A stretch of 64,000 nucleotides of DNA from assembly GCF_018687715.1 (NCBI RefSeq), contig NC_056758.1:37419467-37483466 (forward strand), read 5' to 3'. Source of the DNA: Carya illinoinensis (Eukaryota; Streptophyta; Magnoliopsida; Fagales; Juglandaceae). A program made the translations under genes and the position numbers. Below are positions 37,685-51,300 of this stretch, in pieces (positions within the stretch are counted from its first letter, which is position 1; each line of letters starts with the position of its first letter). The notes under the pieces are model-generated. The model searched no databases and was not told the origin of the DNA. It saw only the letters and a list, made by a program, of their open reading frames with translations.

Positions 37685-37804
37685 TCCTCTAATTTTAGAT
37701 AGCTCACTTATCATCTAGAAATGCTATATATAATCATTTTTATATACTTTATCTACACTTTACTGATATAAATAGTTATTTTATATTTAAAAAAGCAATG
37801 TAGT

Positions 37805-38349
37805 TAGGGGTGAGCATCGGCCGGTCCGGACCGGCAAAACCGACCGGACCGGCACTATTTGGACCGGACCGGACCGGACCGAATTGGGTCCGGTCCGGTC
37901 CGGTCCCATTTTTAAGGGACCGAAAAGATTCGGTCCGGTCCCGGTCCGGGAGTTTTTCACCCCGGACCGGACCGGACCGGACCGAATAGAAAAAAAAAAA
38001 ATATTATTTATATATATTATTTATATAATAGTATTAGCATATTACTAATATATATAATAGTATACTATATGTATATATATTAAATATATTACAATATAAT
38101 TACATAAATATTAAAAAAAATGTCATTAAATATTAGCATATTATATAAATATATAGTTATCACTATTACTATTATTACATATAGTTATTAGTTATAGTAT
38201 AGTTATTATTGCATATATTTATTAGTTATAGTATTATTACTAATAGACTAATAGTATTAGCATATTACTAATATATATATAATACTATATGTATATATAT
38301 TAAATATATTACAATATAATTACATAAATATTAAAAAAAATGTCATTAG

Positions 38350-38392
<43 letters not shown>

Positions 38393-38563
38393 ACCTTGGA
38401 CCGAATGGACCGACCGGACCGGACCGGACCGAATAGGACCGGACCGGACCGGTCCTGATGGAGTTCGGTCCGGTCCAGGGTTGGAAAACCCTGGACCGAA
38501 TAGGTCCGGTCCGGTCCACAAAACCTCCCCGGACCGGACCGGACCGGACCGAACTCACCCCTA
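37805..38563. mobile_element. hAT-type non-autonomous element, 759 bp, with CCGGACCGG arrays
   Basis: Perfect 8-bp duplication AATGTAGT (37797-37804 and 38564-38571). Terminal inverted repeat TAGGGGTGAG, continuing into dense CCGGACCGGACCGG arrays of about 180 bp at each end that are mutually complementary. The AT-rich core contains a direct repeat of roughly 100 bp (about 38031-38130 and 38253-38346, both ending in AAAAAAAATGTCATTA) and a run of nearly 40 A (38351-38389). There is no transposase. ORFs across the arrays encode GP/DRTGP repeats and are not genes. Confidence 0.9.
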
Positions 38564-38662
38564 AATGTAGTCAATCATATCAGTGAAATGTAAAAAATAC
38601 GTAAAAATGACTGTACATCAAATTTTTGTAAAAATAATATATAAGATCATGACTTGTATTAA

Positions 38663-39262
38663 AGACTGGTTTGGATAGTGAGATGAGATGAAAATTTTAT
38701 AAATAGTAATAAGATAGTTTGTAAATAATAGTAAGAGAGTTTGTGAATAATAGTGAGATAATTCGAGTTGAGTATTTATTAAATTTTGGGAAATGAGAAA
38801 AAAATTGAATAAAAAGAATTCTAAAATTAAAAAAGTAAGTCTACAGCCACCAAAGCAATCTCCCAAAAATGTATACCGAATAGTGCATTTCAGTTTTTTT
38901 ATTTTTCTTTTCTTTTTTTATACATTTTTTAATCATCATAAATATTTTTTAAAAAATATAAAAATCACAACATTATTTAAAAACACTTATTTAATTACTA
39001 AGTAAAAAAAATAATTGGGACACACATTCGGGATACAAATTCGGTAGCTTTAGTATTTCTCAAATTAAAATATTGTAAAAATATAGTTTTACACTATTAT
39101 TTTTGTTTGGATATTTAAAAAAATTAAAATTATTTGTTATTTTTTATTTGAAAGTTTGAAAAAATTATAATAATTAATTTAATTTTGTACTTAAATTCTG
39201 TTTAGGAATAAAATTTTAAAAAAGATAAAATCATATTAAAATTTTATATCTCATCTGAAATT
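38663..39262. mobile_element. GAGATGAGATGAA-type miniature element, split by an insertion
   Basis: The left part (38663-38831) starts GACTGGTTTGGATAGTGAGA followed by GATGAGATGAAAATTTTAT. The right part (39062-39262) contains AAAGTTTGAAAAAATTATAA and ends with ATATCTCATCTGAAATTAAG. The two halves read as one element if 38832-39061 is removed. The family resembles dispersed repeats I associate with Fagales. Ends are approximate. Confidence 0.6.
38832..39061. mobile_element. small element nested in the GAGATGAGATGAA element
   Basis: Flanked by AAATTAAA on both sides (38824-38831 and 39062-39069), an 8-bp duplication as made by hAT elements. Degenerate inverted ends: CTACAGCCACC on the left, CTAAAGCTACC on the right (other strand). 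About 230 bp, T-rich and non-coding. Part of the duplication is low-complexity, so confidence is moderate. Confidence 0.5.
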
Positions 39263-40895
39263 AAGAGCTTGCTAGATGCACCTGACGTACACGCTCCAGC
39301 AAATGAAGGAGACGGTTCAAATTAGGTTAAAATTGAGTCTGTGAATGCCTATAAAAATGAGGATGAAAAGCAAGCTAGCTAGCTAGGGAACACATAATTA
39401 TAAAATAAAAAAGGCACCTTCGATCATGGCCTCCTCGCTGGTCATTATGACAAATTTTCGCCCCTGTAAAGTAGGGAATATCCCTCTCCAAGAAGAAGCA
39501 GACCACAAAAGGCTATCAAGAAAAAACCAAAGATTTATATCTGACTAATTGGTGAGCAAGGCACTATATAATATATTAATCCGTCGACTTGGGTGACGCG
39601 ATAATATGCACCAAAAACCATCCGTAATCGAGGCTTAGGGCCGCTGCCCGCAGGGAAAACAGCCCTAGCTGGCCATGAGTACAATAGCCAAACGACGACT
39701 TCATTAATTTCCAACTTTTTCAGTTGTTTTAAATTCTCCATCCCTACTTAATTATCACTGACACAAAAAGTTAAATAAAATAAAATTTATAAATTAATGT
39801 AATTTTATAAGATTTATTAAGATTATTTTATAATCAAATAATTTTATAATATAATGTATCATATTAAATAACATTAATTTTCTTTTATGATATTTAATAT
39901 TAAATATCATATTAAATAACACTCACTTACACGAGAAATTCTTTTTGTTTTTGCCCTGCTTTTATACCTATTAATATATACAAACTTGTAATCGTAAGAC
40001 GCATGTAAATCCATCCCAAGAATGGACTGCAGAAGATCATGACTGCATAATATATTGGAAATTATTCCGTCGGTGGGCTTGCTTTCTGTGTCACGAATAA
40101 GACAAGGGATAATTCCATTTCTTGGGAATAATGTAATATACATATAATTTATATATAGTTTATTTGTCTCATTGATTTGGCTACTTTGTACGTAGTTTGG
40201 TTGTATTTCAATTTTATTTTATTTTATTTTTTTTTATACCAAGTATACGTATGCAGCATCACCCGCCATAGGGGTTATCTTTATATATTACCTATGTGAT
40301 ATTAAGAGATTGAAGAGGATTATTATGTGATCTCAAACTCGTCAATAGAAAACATTATTATGTATGCAGATCTAGATGCAACCGGCCCTACTGGTATTAT
40401 ATTATTGGGCTTTAGGGTTTGGGCTGGGCCTTATCCCTGTTTCACACCAGCCTCAGATCGGCCCAAAGTGTTCGTTCACACTTTTTTTTTCCCTGTTTTA
40501 AATGAAACGGAAACAAATGGCCTCTTGAAAAAGCATTGCTGCAGCCTAAAAGCATTGATACCTCCATATGGATCATATGGATATGGGTAGGTGGTTTATA
40601 AATTCTTACTTTTTATAAAGTTTTAATAGAATTCTAATTATATTATTGACTAATCTTTTTAAAGTATAGATTATATAATTTGAGCCTTTTATTAAAGTAT
40701 TACAAATGATATCAGAGCCTATTTAACTACAAATGTAAAACTTGAGCCATAAGATTGAAAACTGCTTTGGGCTGGGTCCTAGTTCTTATATGAAATATAC
40801 TTTATTGGGCCTAGTACGAAGAGAGGCTCTTGTTGATCCAAATTATTAGCAAATCGATTTAAAGCCGTTTTATGTACCGTGCCAAAATCTTCTTA

Positions 40896-40927
<32 letters not shown>

Positions 40928-41540
40928 GAGGTACTACTCATCATTCCATACTACACATTTTATATATTTTAAAATTATTTTTTATTTTATTTTATTTTAT
41001 TCTATGTAGCAGTTAAAGATGCCTGCATGGTGTCGAAATATACTGAGCAATAGCAACACGTATGATTTAAATTATAAAATAAAATTTAAATTTTATAAAT
41101 TAAATCTTACCGTATATACAGTAAGAGGATATGTTCTCTACACTAGCTTACAAATAGGACTCTACGATATATGATCATCAAATGGCTGATCACCAGTAAC
41201 TAATAATATTTTACAAATTCACACGGAAAGCTTGATTGGTAAATGGTAAAGAAAATCTGAAGGTGTAACATGCATAAACAGCTCAAATTCTCTCAACTCT
41301 TTCAAAATGAGCATAAATTTGTATACAGAAGATACTACTTTGTCTGCTAAATCACAACCGTGTGACGAGGTTACTTTCCCTCAATCATTTCCTTATCCAT
41401 ACAGAGAATTTGTTGATTATAGGAACTGATTTCTACGCTTGTTTACCTATGTATTCTGCAATCCGAGTCCGAGCACTACCTTTCCTGTGCAAGGCATACC
41501 AAGAAGAATATATCTCTTTCGGCGAAAGAATGAGCTCGAT
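39263..41540. other. intergenic DNA and 3' flank of the OSCA gene
   Basis: No gene is supported. It contains an (AAAT)n run at about 40898-40927 and AT-rich filler. The part nearest 41540 should include the 3' UTR of the minus-strand OSCA gene. Confidence 0.45.
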
Positions 41541-42254
41541 TTACTTCTTGCTGGTTTCTTCTATATCCAAATTGCAATGAATAGTCAATGACCCTTTTAG
41601 TTGGCTTCGATCCTTTCCTGAAAAAGAGAGAAACAAAGACAGCCAACCAATTACTTCTAATTTGATTCCAGGTAGTGGGAGTCTCCCAAGCGTTGGGTAA
41701 ATCAAACCTGGGTTCAACTTCTCCCAATTTGGAATACTCTTCACATCTCCGCGATGATTCAAGCATCCACATCTACACAATTCATGAGAAGTTGCCGTGA
41801 ACTGGCAATAAACTGTATGTAAGTCTCGATAAGTCTCTTCCATCCTCCCACACAACTCATCTTTGCGATCCATCTCAATAAGAACCTGTAAACAATCCAA
41901 CAATCAAGCTTGGAAAAGAGGTGTGTGCGTTGGTGAGAGAGAGAGTCCATTTGGAATTGCTACCTCTGCAGCATTGTTCTTAAATGTCGGGAGAAACCGC
42001 TGCCTACAGTACTCATTAAATAGAAGAGTGCAGATAATCAGTGGAATGGTAAAACCTGAAGCCACCGATGATTCTTTGATTCCAAAGACCCCAAGAGCAA
42101 TTATTTGTGATAACACCAATGAAAAAATTGTAGTGTTGTGGGCAATAGGCCAGAACTGTCCCCCACTTTCATATTTTGTAATATACACATTGAGAATCTG
42201 AAAGATATACTTGAAAATTTTAAAATGCATCTTTAATGGTATGCCTCTCTAGTC

Positions 42255-42312
<58 letters not shown>

Positions 42313-45300
42313 AAACACAACATTTCAACTGATGGGAGCAGAAAAATTTCTCTAGGGAAATGAAGTAAAAAATAAGAAAAAGAATAACATATGAAACATT
42401 ATACTTCCAGGTTGGAGTAGAGAGACCTAAGAGTAAATTAAACAGTCTCCTGCATCCTATCATTGCCAGTCCATATAATATATAACATCATTTACAAACA
42501 TCCGACAAGCTCTGGATCCATTGCTTAGCTAAGACTTTTATCAGAATATTAAGATGCACTTACCAAACAAAAAAGAATATTAAGAAGCATTGCCCTTAAT
42601 GGTATTAATTACAAAGAATCACCCCCCAAAAAAATATTTCATCCTGTTTTCACACACGGATGCATCAAAAAACTGGATAACAAAATGAGAAGCCTATTTC
42701 CTTGGCAGGTATTATGCAGAATGAAGGAGAATTCTTCTCATTAAAAACTACAGCATGTTCCAGTTTAGTACCAATCTCACATTGAACGTTTTCCAAATTC
42801 TGTGTTTGGGAATGCACACGAGCAATATATGCTTGCTGTGTAGGCGCATAAAAATAAATTATATTTCCATTCTCATCTTCCTCTTCAAGTTCCCTTGTAG
42901 TTTAGTGAATCACTTTAACCAAAGCAAACAATGGCATTAACTATGAATGCACTCCCTACTTCACCTTATCACAAACTATTTATGAATTGGTGATTCCCCA
43001 CTTAATTAAATTGGATACTTTTCACTCTACGAGATACTTTAGTTAAAAAGAAGTCCTAAATATCTTAAACTACCATAAAACATTTGGATTTAAACCATGC
43101 TTTTCCATTTATGCCTCAAATGATAAATCGATATAATTATTCTTAAGATGGGGTTTAAGTTAATAAGCTCACAGCTTAAACCCAAATTCTGCATGGCATG
43201 AAAATTTAGGTTAGTAGATTTATTAGGCATGTCCATTTTTTAAAGGCATTGAATCTAACCCAGTGCGCTAGTCTTAGTACTCCACATCATTATTCTATAT
43301 CACGATTTATGATAAATGTAGGTCTAACTCAGATACAGATTGATGGAAGTTGATCCATCTCTTCTTTTCTTTTTGTTAGGTTCTGCAGTCTTCCATTTTT
43401 CTCCCTCCCTTAATTAATCACTGCACCATTATCATTGCTCCAGGCTGTTCTCGGTGCAAATAACTCTCTGTTCACTATTCAACAGAGTCTGCACATTAAA
43501 TAATCCTGCCAACTTCACTTCCCATAACCTTATCGACCACCTTTCCTATGTGATGGCAACCCCCATGCAGAAAATTCTCTAGGCTGTTTTGCGTCATAGG
43601 GCTTCTCTCTAAACCATAACTATGGCCCAACTTTCACTGAGCAGGCGCTACCGGATATTTTACACCGTACCTATATTTAAAAGGCCCCTTTTTCTCCTCT
43701 CTAAGAATATACTGGTTTCTGGTAATAAACATGCGATCACCTTGACAGAAGAAATCAGGTACTAAAAGAGACAAGGGTGTAAAACCAAAATCTGGTTGGA
43801 GATATACACATTAAAAATATACATAAGTTTACGACCATAATGAATGAGCATTCAAACATATTCTGTAACTACAATAGAGAATGGAAGCAGTTCTGTAGCA
43901 TGGACAAGATATATGATGAAATTACAAATTAAAGGCCTTGTCTAAAACTACCCACATTCAAACTGCATATACAAACAGAAAGACTAATATTATTATTAAA
44001 GGTAACAGAGGATTCAAAGCACTCACCTGGTTTTTATACACAAGGTAAGCAAGTGCAAAGTAAATCAGCAAAAAGGGCAATATCAAGGGCGTAAGGATGG
44101 AACATGTGAAGCCAAGAAATCCAAACAGGAGGAGTCGTGGGACTTCTGTATGGTATGGAAAAGATAAAGGGCAATGGGAAAAATCATCCTTGATTCTGAG
44201 TATGAATCTTTTCACCAGGTTGCAGAAAAGAGCAAAAACTTGCACCACCTCACATGACAGACTGGCCCACCCAGATGTTAAAACATAAGTCGTGAAGAAT
44301 CTAGCCTGCAACAATTTAACAACCCAATGTAAAAGGCTTTTACATTTGCCAGAAGAGAGATAAAATACTGAAAAATCTTTATTTACCCATATAAAACTCT
44401 TAGTTCTAAAGCCTACAGTCACAAATTGAAAATTGATATTGCTAAAAACTGCATAACAAATGACAAATCCAGAGACTCAAAGCATTAGACAATGTAAAAT
44501 ACTGCATGGAAGAAATATTCTGCCTGGAGTAGCACAATCAGATAAAGGTAAATAACAAATTAACATTGAAATCGAAGAACACTACCTGTCTCGGCACAGC
44601 TTTGGCAAGTTGTGCAGGTATGTCTTTTACACTAGAAAATACATTCAGTTGGCTGATAACAGATCCCGTAAAAACATTAACAAAAAATACATTCCAGATG
44701 GTGAAGTACAAGACTTTGCAGCACGCGCTCTTTTTCCTTCCACTACGAGAAATAGAACCCTCAACAGCTGAAAATAGCATCATGATTGGTGGGACTGTAT
44801 ACAAAGCTAAAATCAAAATCACGCTTGGAAGGTAACCTGTTACCAGCTGGTTCATATATTTCCTGCACCAGGGCAAAGGATAAGTTCACTTGAAAATGTG
44901 AGTGTTGCAGGGTGAATATAAAATCTACCAGCTTTTAAATCAATGCCATCTCAATTATTTCATGCACATCGCTACTCTCAAAAACTACAATGTTAACAAT
45001 TCAAAGAGAAAAATTATTAGCACCAGACTAGGAGGTCAAGGGGGCGAATGATTAATAACTTCGTCAAATATCTGAAGAGTTTTAAAGGCAACCTTTCTAT
45101 GCATAGAACAGATTGCACGAATTCAAAAGATAAAAACGTATTATGTTAAAAATGTTAGGTTGCCATCCAGACCTACATACAACTTAGTTCACTATGCTTG
45201 TTGCCCAGAGTAAATTATAGTTCATTGTTATATTCTAAACAAACTAGGTTATGTCATAGTGGTTCATTAAAAATTAACAAACACTCTTTTTATGAGCTTA

Positions 45301-48300
45301 GGCATTCCATCGTGAATCTATAGACATATGCTGTGTAGCTCCCAACAAATTAGAATTGCCTGTTTAAAAGAAAAGCCTCGGAATCTCAAATCTCCAGTTC
45401 ACGAAGAGAATGTGCACTCTAACACTTCTTATAAACACAAAACACCAACATATCAACCATGCCAAAGTTACCCAGATCAAGTGAATTCTAAAACTAATAA
45501 ATACAAAACAAAATCTATCATCATCATGATGCTTATCCTTTTTTCTGAGCTATCACAATATTTACTTACTTCTTTAAAAGTCCTCTCAAAAATGGAAATG
45601 TTTGCTGTAGCTGATCTAGCTGAGTTAAGCCTTGTACAAATGTTATGGGAATAAGAAACACAAGCACAAAGGCAATGGCAGCCATAAGTGTTCCTATCTT
45701 ACGGATCCAGAGTTGTCTATATGGTATACAAAGGTTTGACCAATAAACATCATGAGGTTCTGGAGCCAAGTCTGTCACCCATAACATCGGATTTGAAGCT
45801 TGAAGAACCTCTGCAGTAACAGTGGCAGCATAGCGAGTTTTGAAAAAAACAAAAGCAGCTGCACACTCCTGTTTGGACGAAAAAATGCTTTAGGCTGCTG
45901 GTGACAATTTTAAAATTTAACAAGCAATTGAAAAGTAAGAGGTAATTAATTAATAGTAACCAAATCAAGATTAAAAAAAATAAAAAATAAAAAAAGAGTA
46001 CTACTGAAGAATGGTTGAAAAACCCAAAAGCTATAATGAGATAAATGATATTTGCAGACAATATCATGCACACCACTGCCATAAGCCACTATCTTCTATT
46101 TAGAAGAAATTATAGGTTTAGGTAACAACTCAAACAAATACAAGACGTCTGCAGTGATGTGTACTGGTATACCATATGTGGCAATTAACCAACTGTTGAA
46201 CTGCATTGAATTGAAAGCAAACAGAGCTACCATACATGTCTAGTTTGAAGAGTACCAGTACAAAGCACGTGTGCATGTCAAACCTAGGTAAATTAAATAA
46301 CACTACATCTTAATGTAATCTTTTTTTATTTTTTTATTTTTTTAATGTCGGGGAACCTGTCCAACAAGGCAGGGCCGTTCGAACCCACCCCTGCAAAGTA
46401 AACCCCGGTCAAATCTCAAGGTAATCTAATTGTAAAAAGATGTGCATGATAATGAAGAGGAAATTTCCCTACATCACCACTCTCAAGCTCTATTACATAT
46501 ATAGGTTTCAATTACAGTAAAATGACCAACTACCATGTAACAAATTTCCCTTACCAACATATTATTTCAATCCCTAGCAACTCTTCTAACACTCCCCTCG
46601 AGTTGTAGCGTATATCACATATGCCTTGCTTAGAGCAAATGAACATGCTAGCGACCTCAATATGCTTGGTTGTTTCATAAAATGAAAATCATCCAAATAG
46701 ACTCAGTACCAATGTAAGACTTTGTGAACATGTCAGCTAACTAATGGCGTAGATAATACTCCAGTATCTTTTCGATAAGTATACTTCAACCATAACCAAT
46801 CTTTTCGATAAGTATGCTTGGTTCTTTCATGAAATACTAGATTTGATGCAATATGTATCAGAACAATGAGATAGGAGTAAAAAATCCAATTTCCTGGAAA
46901 AACGTGTTGCAACTATGTCAACTCACTAGCAGCAAGAGCCATTGCCCCATATTCAGCTTCAGCACTAAACTACACCACTACTGTTTGTTTTCTACTTTTC
47001 CAAGTAACCAGGTTATTGACTAAGAATGTACAATCCTCTTGTAATAGACTGTCTATTGGCGTCGACAAAACCTTCCGCTCTAAGATTTCCATTTCGTTTA
47101 TATGATAACCTAATTCCAGGGGCTCTCTTTAGAGACCAAATGGAATGGGTAACAGCTTCCAAATTTGAAGTTCTAGGAGCTTCCAAAAACTGATTAATGA
47201 TACTCTCAGCATATGAAATATCTCATCTGGCAAAAGTAAGACAATTCCACTTTCCTACCCAGCACAATATCTACCAGGATCTTCATACAATTCACTATCA
47301 TCCTCTAGTAATTTCTGATGCTATCAATAGAAAGATCAACTAGACAAGTGCCCATAAGACGTCTCTTCTAATAGATGAAACACATACTTTCTCTGAATAA
47401 GTTAATACCTATCCGAGATCTAGCCACTTCAATACCCAAATCCTTCGAGTGAAACAATTGCCGCAAAAACTGTTTAATTAAGCAATAGCTCCTGAATCCT
47501 CTCTGGTGATAACAATATCGCCTACATATACGAAGAGCATAGGTTGCATCAGTATGGAAATGATTTATTGACATCTCCCTGACATATCTAGAGATCAAAC
47601 TCCAACACCGCTTCAAAGAGTTTTGGAGGTTGCTCAATGTAAACTCCCTTATAAAATCACCATGCAGGGAAAATTTTTTGACATCTGATTGAAGTAAAGG
47701 CCAATCAAGATTAGCAGCAGGAGACAAATAGAAGAGATATTTTCAACCGGAGAGTATTCCCCATCATAATCAAATACCATATATATGGGTCCAACCTTGG
47801 CAACCAAACGAGCCTTCAGTCTTCCAATACTCATTGGGACTAAACTTAATTTTATATTGGGTTCGTGAAAGTGGATAGGTAGAATTAAAAAGTAGTTTGA
47901 ATGTAATTTTTAAGGTAGTTTTTTATTGATTTTTGTAGAAGTTTTTGTTTGAATAAAATATTTTAAGGTGGTTGTTTTTTTATTGGTTTTTGTAAAAGTT
48001 CAAGAGTTTTTTACTTTGTTTGCCAGATGTTACTGGAAAATGTTCTGAAAAATGTTTGGTTTAAAGTCGAAAAATGTTTGTGAAAAATTTTGAAAAAATT
48101 ATAAAAAACCACTAAACCAAACAGGGCCTTTGTTTGCCAGATGCTACTGGAACAAGCTCCTGAGTCCCATTTTGATTGAAGTTCGCAATTTCTATCTCCA
48201 TGGTTTGCCTCCAACCAGATCCTGGCAAGGCATCCTCCATCCAAAAGATAGATGTAAATAAAGCAAGAAAGGGAAGGAGACAAAGAATGAGTCAAAACAA

Positions 48301-51300
48301 ACTAGGTGATAGGATGATGCATGTTATAAGAACATTTACCTTTTCAAATCGCTATTCACAATGAGTTGAATGGACATAAGAACACTGGATACAATGACGA
48401 TAAGGATGATGGTAGAGGTATATAAATTGATGGTTGAAGGCAATCGGTATAGATTTTAGTTGGAGCAGTTGAACGTGTTGTAGTTAATAACTAGAAACTG
48501 GACTTGGCAGATATAAAACTGGAAGCAGAATGGGCGAAACAACAAACTTAAAAGCAAAAAATGGGACATTGGGAAATATGAAGTAGAGCCGACAGGCTTG
48601 ACATTTGGATTCATGAACCAGCATTGAACAATAGGAATGTAGCAACAATATCCCTTTTGTGTTGTAGAATGACCAAGAAACGCGCATTTTGTAGCATGCG
48701 GATCAAATAGTGGTTGCAGTCAACATTTTACAAGAGAGACAGAAGGATAGATTTCCTTCTAAGAAAGAAAACCTTCAACCTAAAGCATTCAAAACTACAC
48801 CGAATGGTTTAACCACAAATATATAATGTCTAGATAATTCCCACCCAGCAACATCCCCCCTTCCCATCTAACCACTGACGCATTCAACCTAAAAAAACGA
48901 ACCCTACTTACTAATATGTGTACAGATATAAGTGAACCCTCCCCCCATATTAAATTTGCTATTCCATCTGCTAACTGACCTAACCAAAAGGGCTGGCATA
49001 TCCAAAAAAAAGCTGGACAGGTAGGTAGAGCAGTTCACAGTGCAAAACTGGAGATTAAATGCCTAAGAAAACAGAGAGGGAGAAGAATCCAAACATAACT
49101 TACACAGTTGGATGTGCATAAATACTAAATAATCCAGAAATCAAATATATTTAAATAAATTCATGCCAAGGTTTGTGACCTTTTCTATTTTAGCCAAATC
49201 CATATGAATGAAGCCAGATTTTCCCCTAACATTATCCATCTCACTCGAAATGATCGTAAAAGAACTTGTAGGTGCTCCACAAAGACCACGTTGCATTAAA
49301 CTTGGCTTGCAGTTCTGTTCAAAAGAAGCATCCTTAAAAATCATGTACATCTTCTCTGCATCGCTCTGCAAACATTAACCATATCTTAGAGATCCAGCTA
49401 GAGATTATATGGACTCGGAAAGATTTTATCTCAAAGAATGAACTCAACCAAACTTGACTCAAAACAGCAAAATGCAACAAAGCCCCCTCTCCAACTACCA
49501 CGATGAGAAATTCAAACAAAGCACCAAATACAAATGTTAGAAAGCTGTAAAGAGCCACATAGCATATGGAGTATTGAATATACTCAGCAAGCATAAAGAT
49601 CAAAGACTGCACTCAGTGTCAACTTAAGATTGAATAATGAAACTTATGCCAATGGCCAAAGCGAAGTGGAACTTCATAAAGCAAAAAAGAATGCAGCACA
49701 ATCAGTTTGTCCTCATATGGAAGCATATAAAATATGAATGGGGGGGTCTGGTAGGACAAGAAGATAATTGCAGAATTAACCGCGTTCATTAAACAGACAA
49801 ACAGAACAACAAAGTCAATTGCAATTATCCCTGTGCAATGATGATACATGTGCCAATCAAGATATTTTAAGAAGATGGCCTTAAAAGACCAAGATAAAGG
49901 AAGATAATATATATATATATATAGCAAGAATGCAGCTTTCAATTGTCTGAATAAAATTAAATGATCAACTGACAAAAATTGTTAAAAAAAAACAAAGGAT
50001 TTTCCATTCTCTTCAATCACAAAGCAACATCAAGTAATCATTTGGAGAAAAAAGAAAGTCACAGTCCAAATCACAATCCTAATCAGGTTACAAAAGATAA
50101 TGATTTATAATATAAATTGCTTTTTTTTTTTTTAACGATGTGAAACCTCAACAAGGCAGAGCTATTCGAACTCACTCCTAAGGAGTAAACGCCTTGCTAC
50201 ATGAACTCACCCACCAGAACCATGTACCAAGTAATCCAAGGGAACTCTAGTATGGAATCAAACCCAAGATGTCTTGGTTTACAACTCATTTCGAGCTCTC
50301 CATTTGACCACAAAGTTACCCCTTGATGAGTAAAACCTAGAAAAATTCTTAAAGTAGAGAATGGGTAATCAATTATGAATCATAACAAAACATTAACTGA
50401 AACTGTCGATGCTCTCATACTAAAAGATACAAGACATGCTTGATTATTAACAAAAGAGGTAATGCACTCCCCCAGACTTGCAAAAATTTTCTCACAAGAA
50501 GGATATAAAAGGAACCCATCCAAAAAGCATTAAAAACTATGCTAGGCCGAATATAAGTGAATGCTCCGTACAGAAAAAAAGAAAAGAAAAGTAGGGGTTC
50601 CAATTTCCAGATGTTAGCATGTAAACCAGAATGAAGATTTAATAAACCAGGAGAAATTCAAATGACAGACAGATTAGGGGATTTAAAGAGTGGCTGAATA
50701 TAGATAACAAATTCCTCAGTTAAAATGTATGCACACCATCAGCTTCTGAACTCTACCACACCGATACACCATTTGGTGTGACAAGTAGCTTGATGAATGA
50801 TACTTAGTGAAAAAGTTTTTCACTGAATCACTGTATGTTTCTTGTGAAGACCGGGGAATAGCACGGATAAGAACTGTAAAATGACTTGGATTTGGAGGAG
50901 ATCTGGTAATACGTTCTAGCCTCATCTTAGTAATGCTCTTGTACTCCTACAATTCATATGAAACAAAAGAAAAGTTAAAAATAACCTTCAAACAGAAAAT
51001 CAGCTACACAAAGTAGAATGCAGATGGCTGCAACCCTTACAAAGTAAAGAAGAATACAAGCGGAGCAGGTTATGATGTATAATGCGAGACAATGAGCCCA
51101 AAGCCTGAAAAGAAAAAGAAGAAGGAAAAAAAAAAGAGAGAGAAAGAGTAACCAGTTTACAGCTGTATTTTACCAAAAAAAACTCAAACTATCAAAGGCA
51201 GTTACTATGTGACTCAAAAAAAAAAAAGTGGTTACTATGTGACCATCGAGAAACGGTAAGTAGTAAAACAGCAAGGTTTTAAGCTGCTCGAGTTGACTTC

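Noticed and set aside
38320..38574. ORFs with GP/DRTGP repeats on both strands
   Set aside because: They arise from CCGGACCGG arrays and a poly(A) run inside a hAT element.
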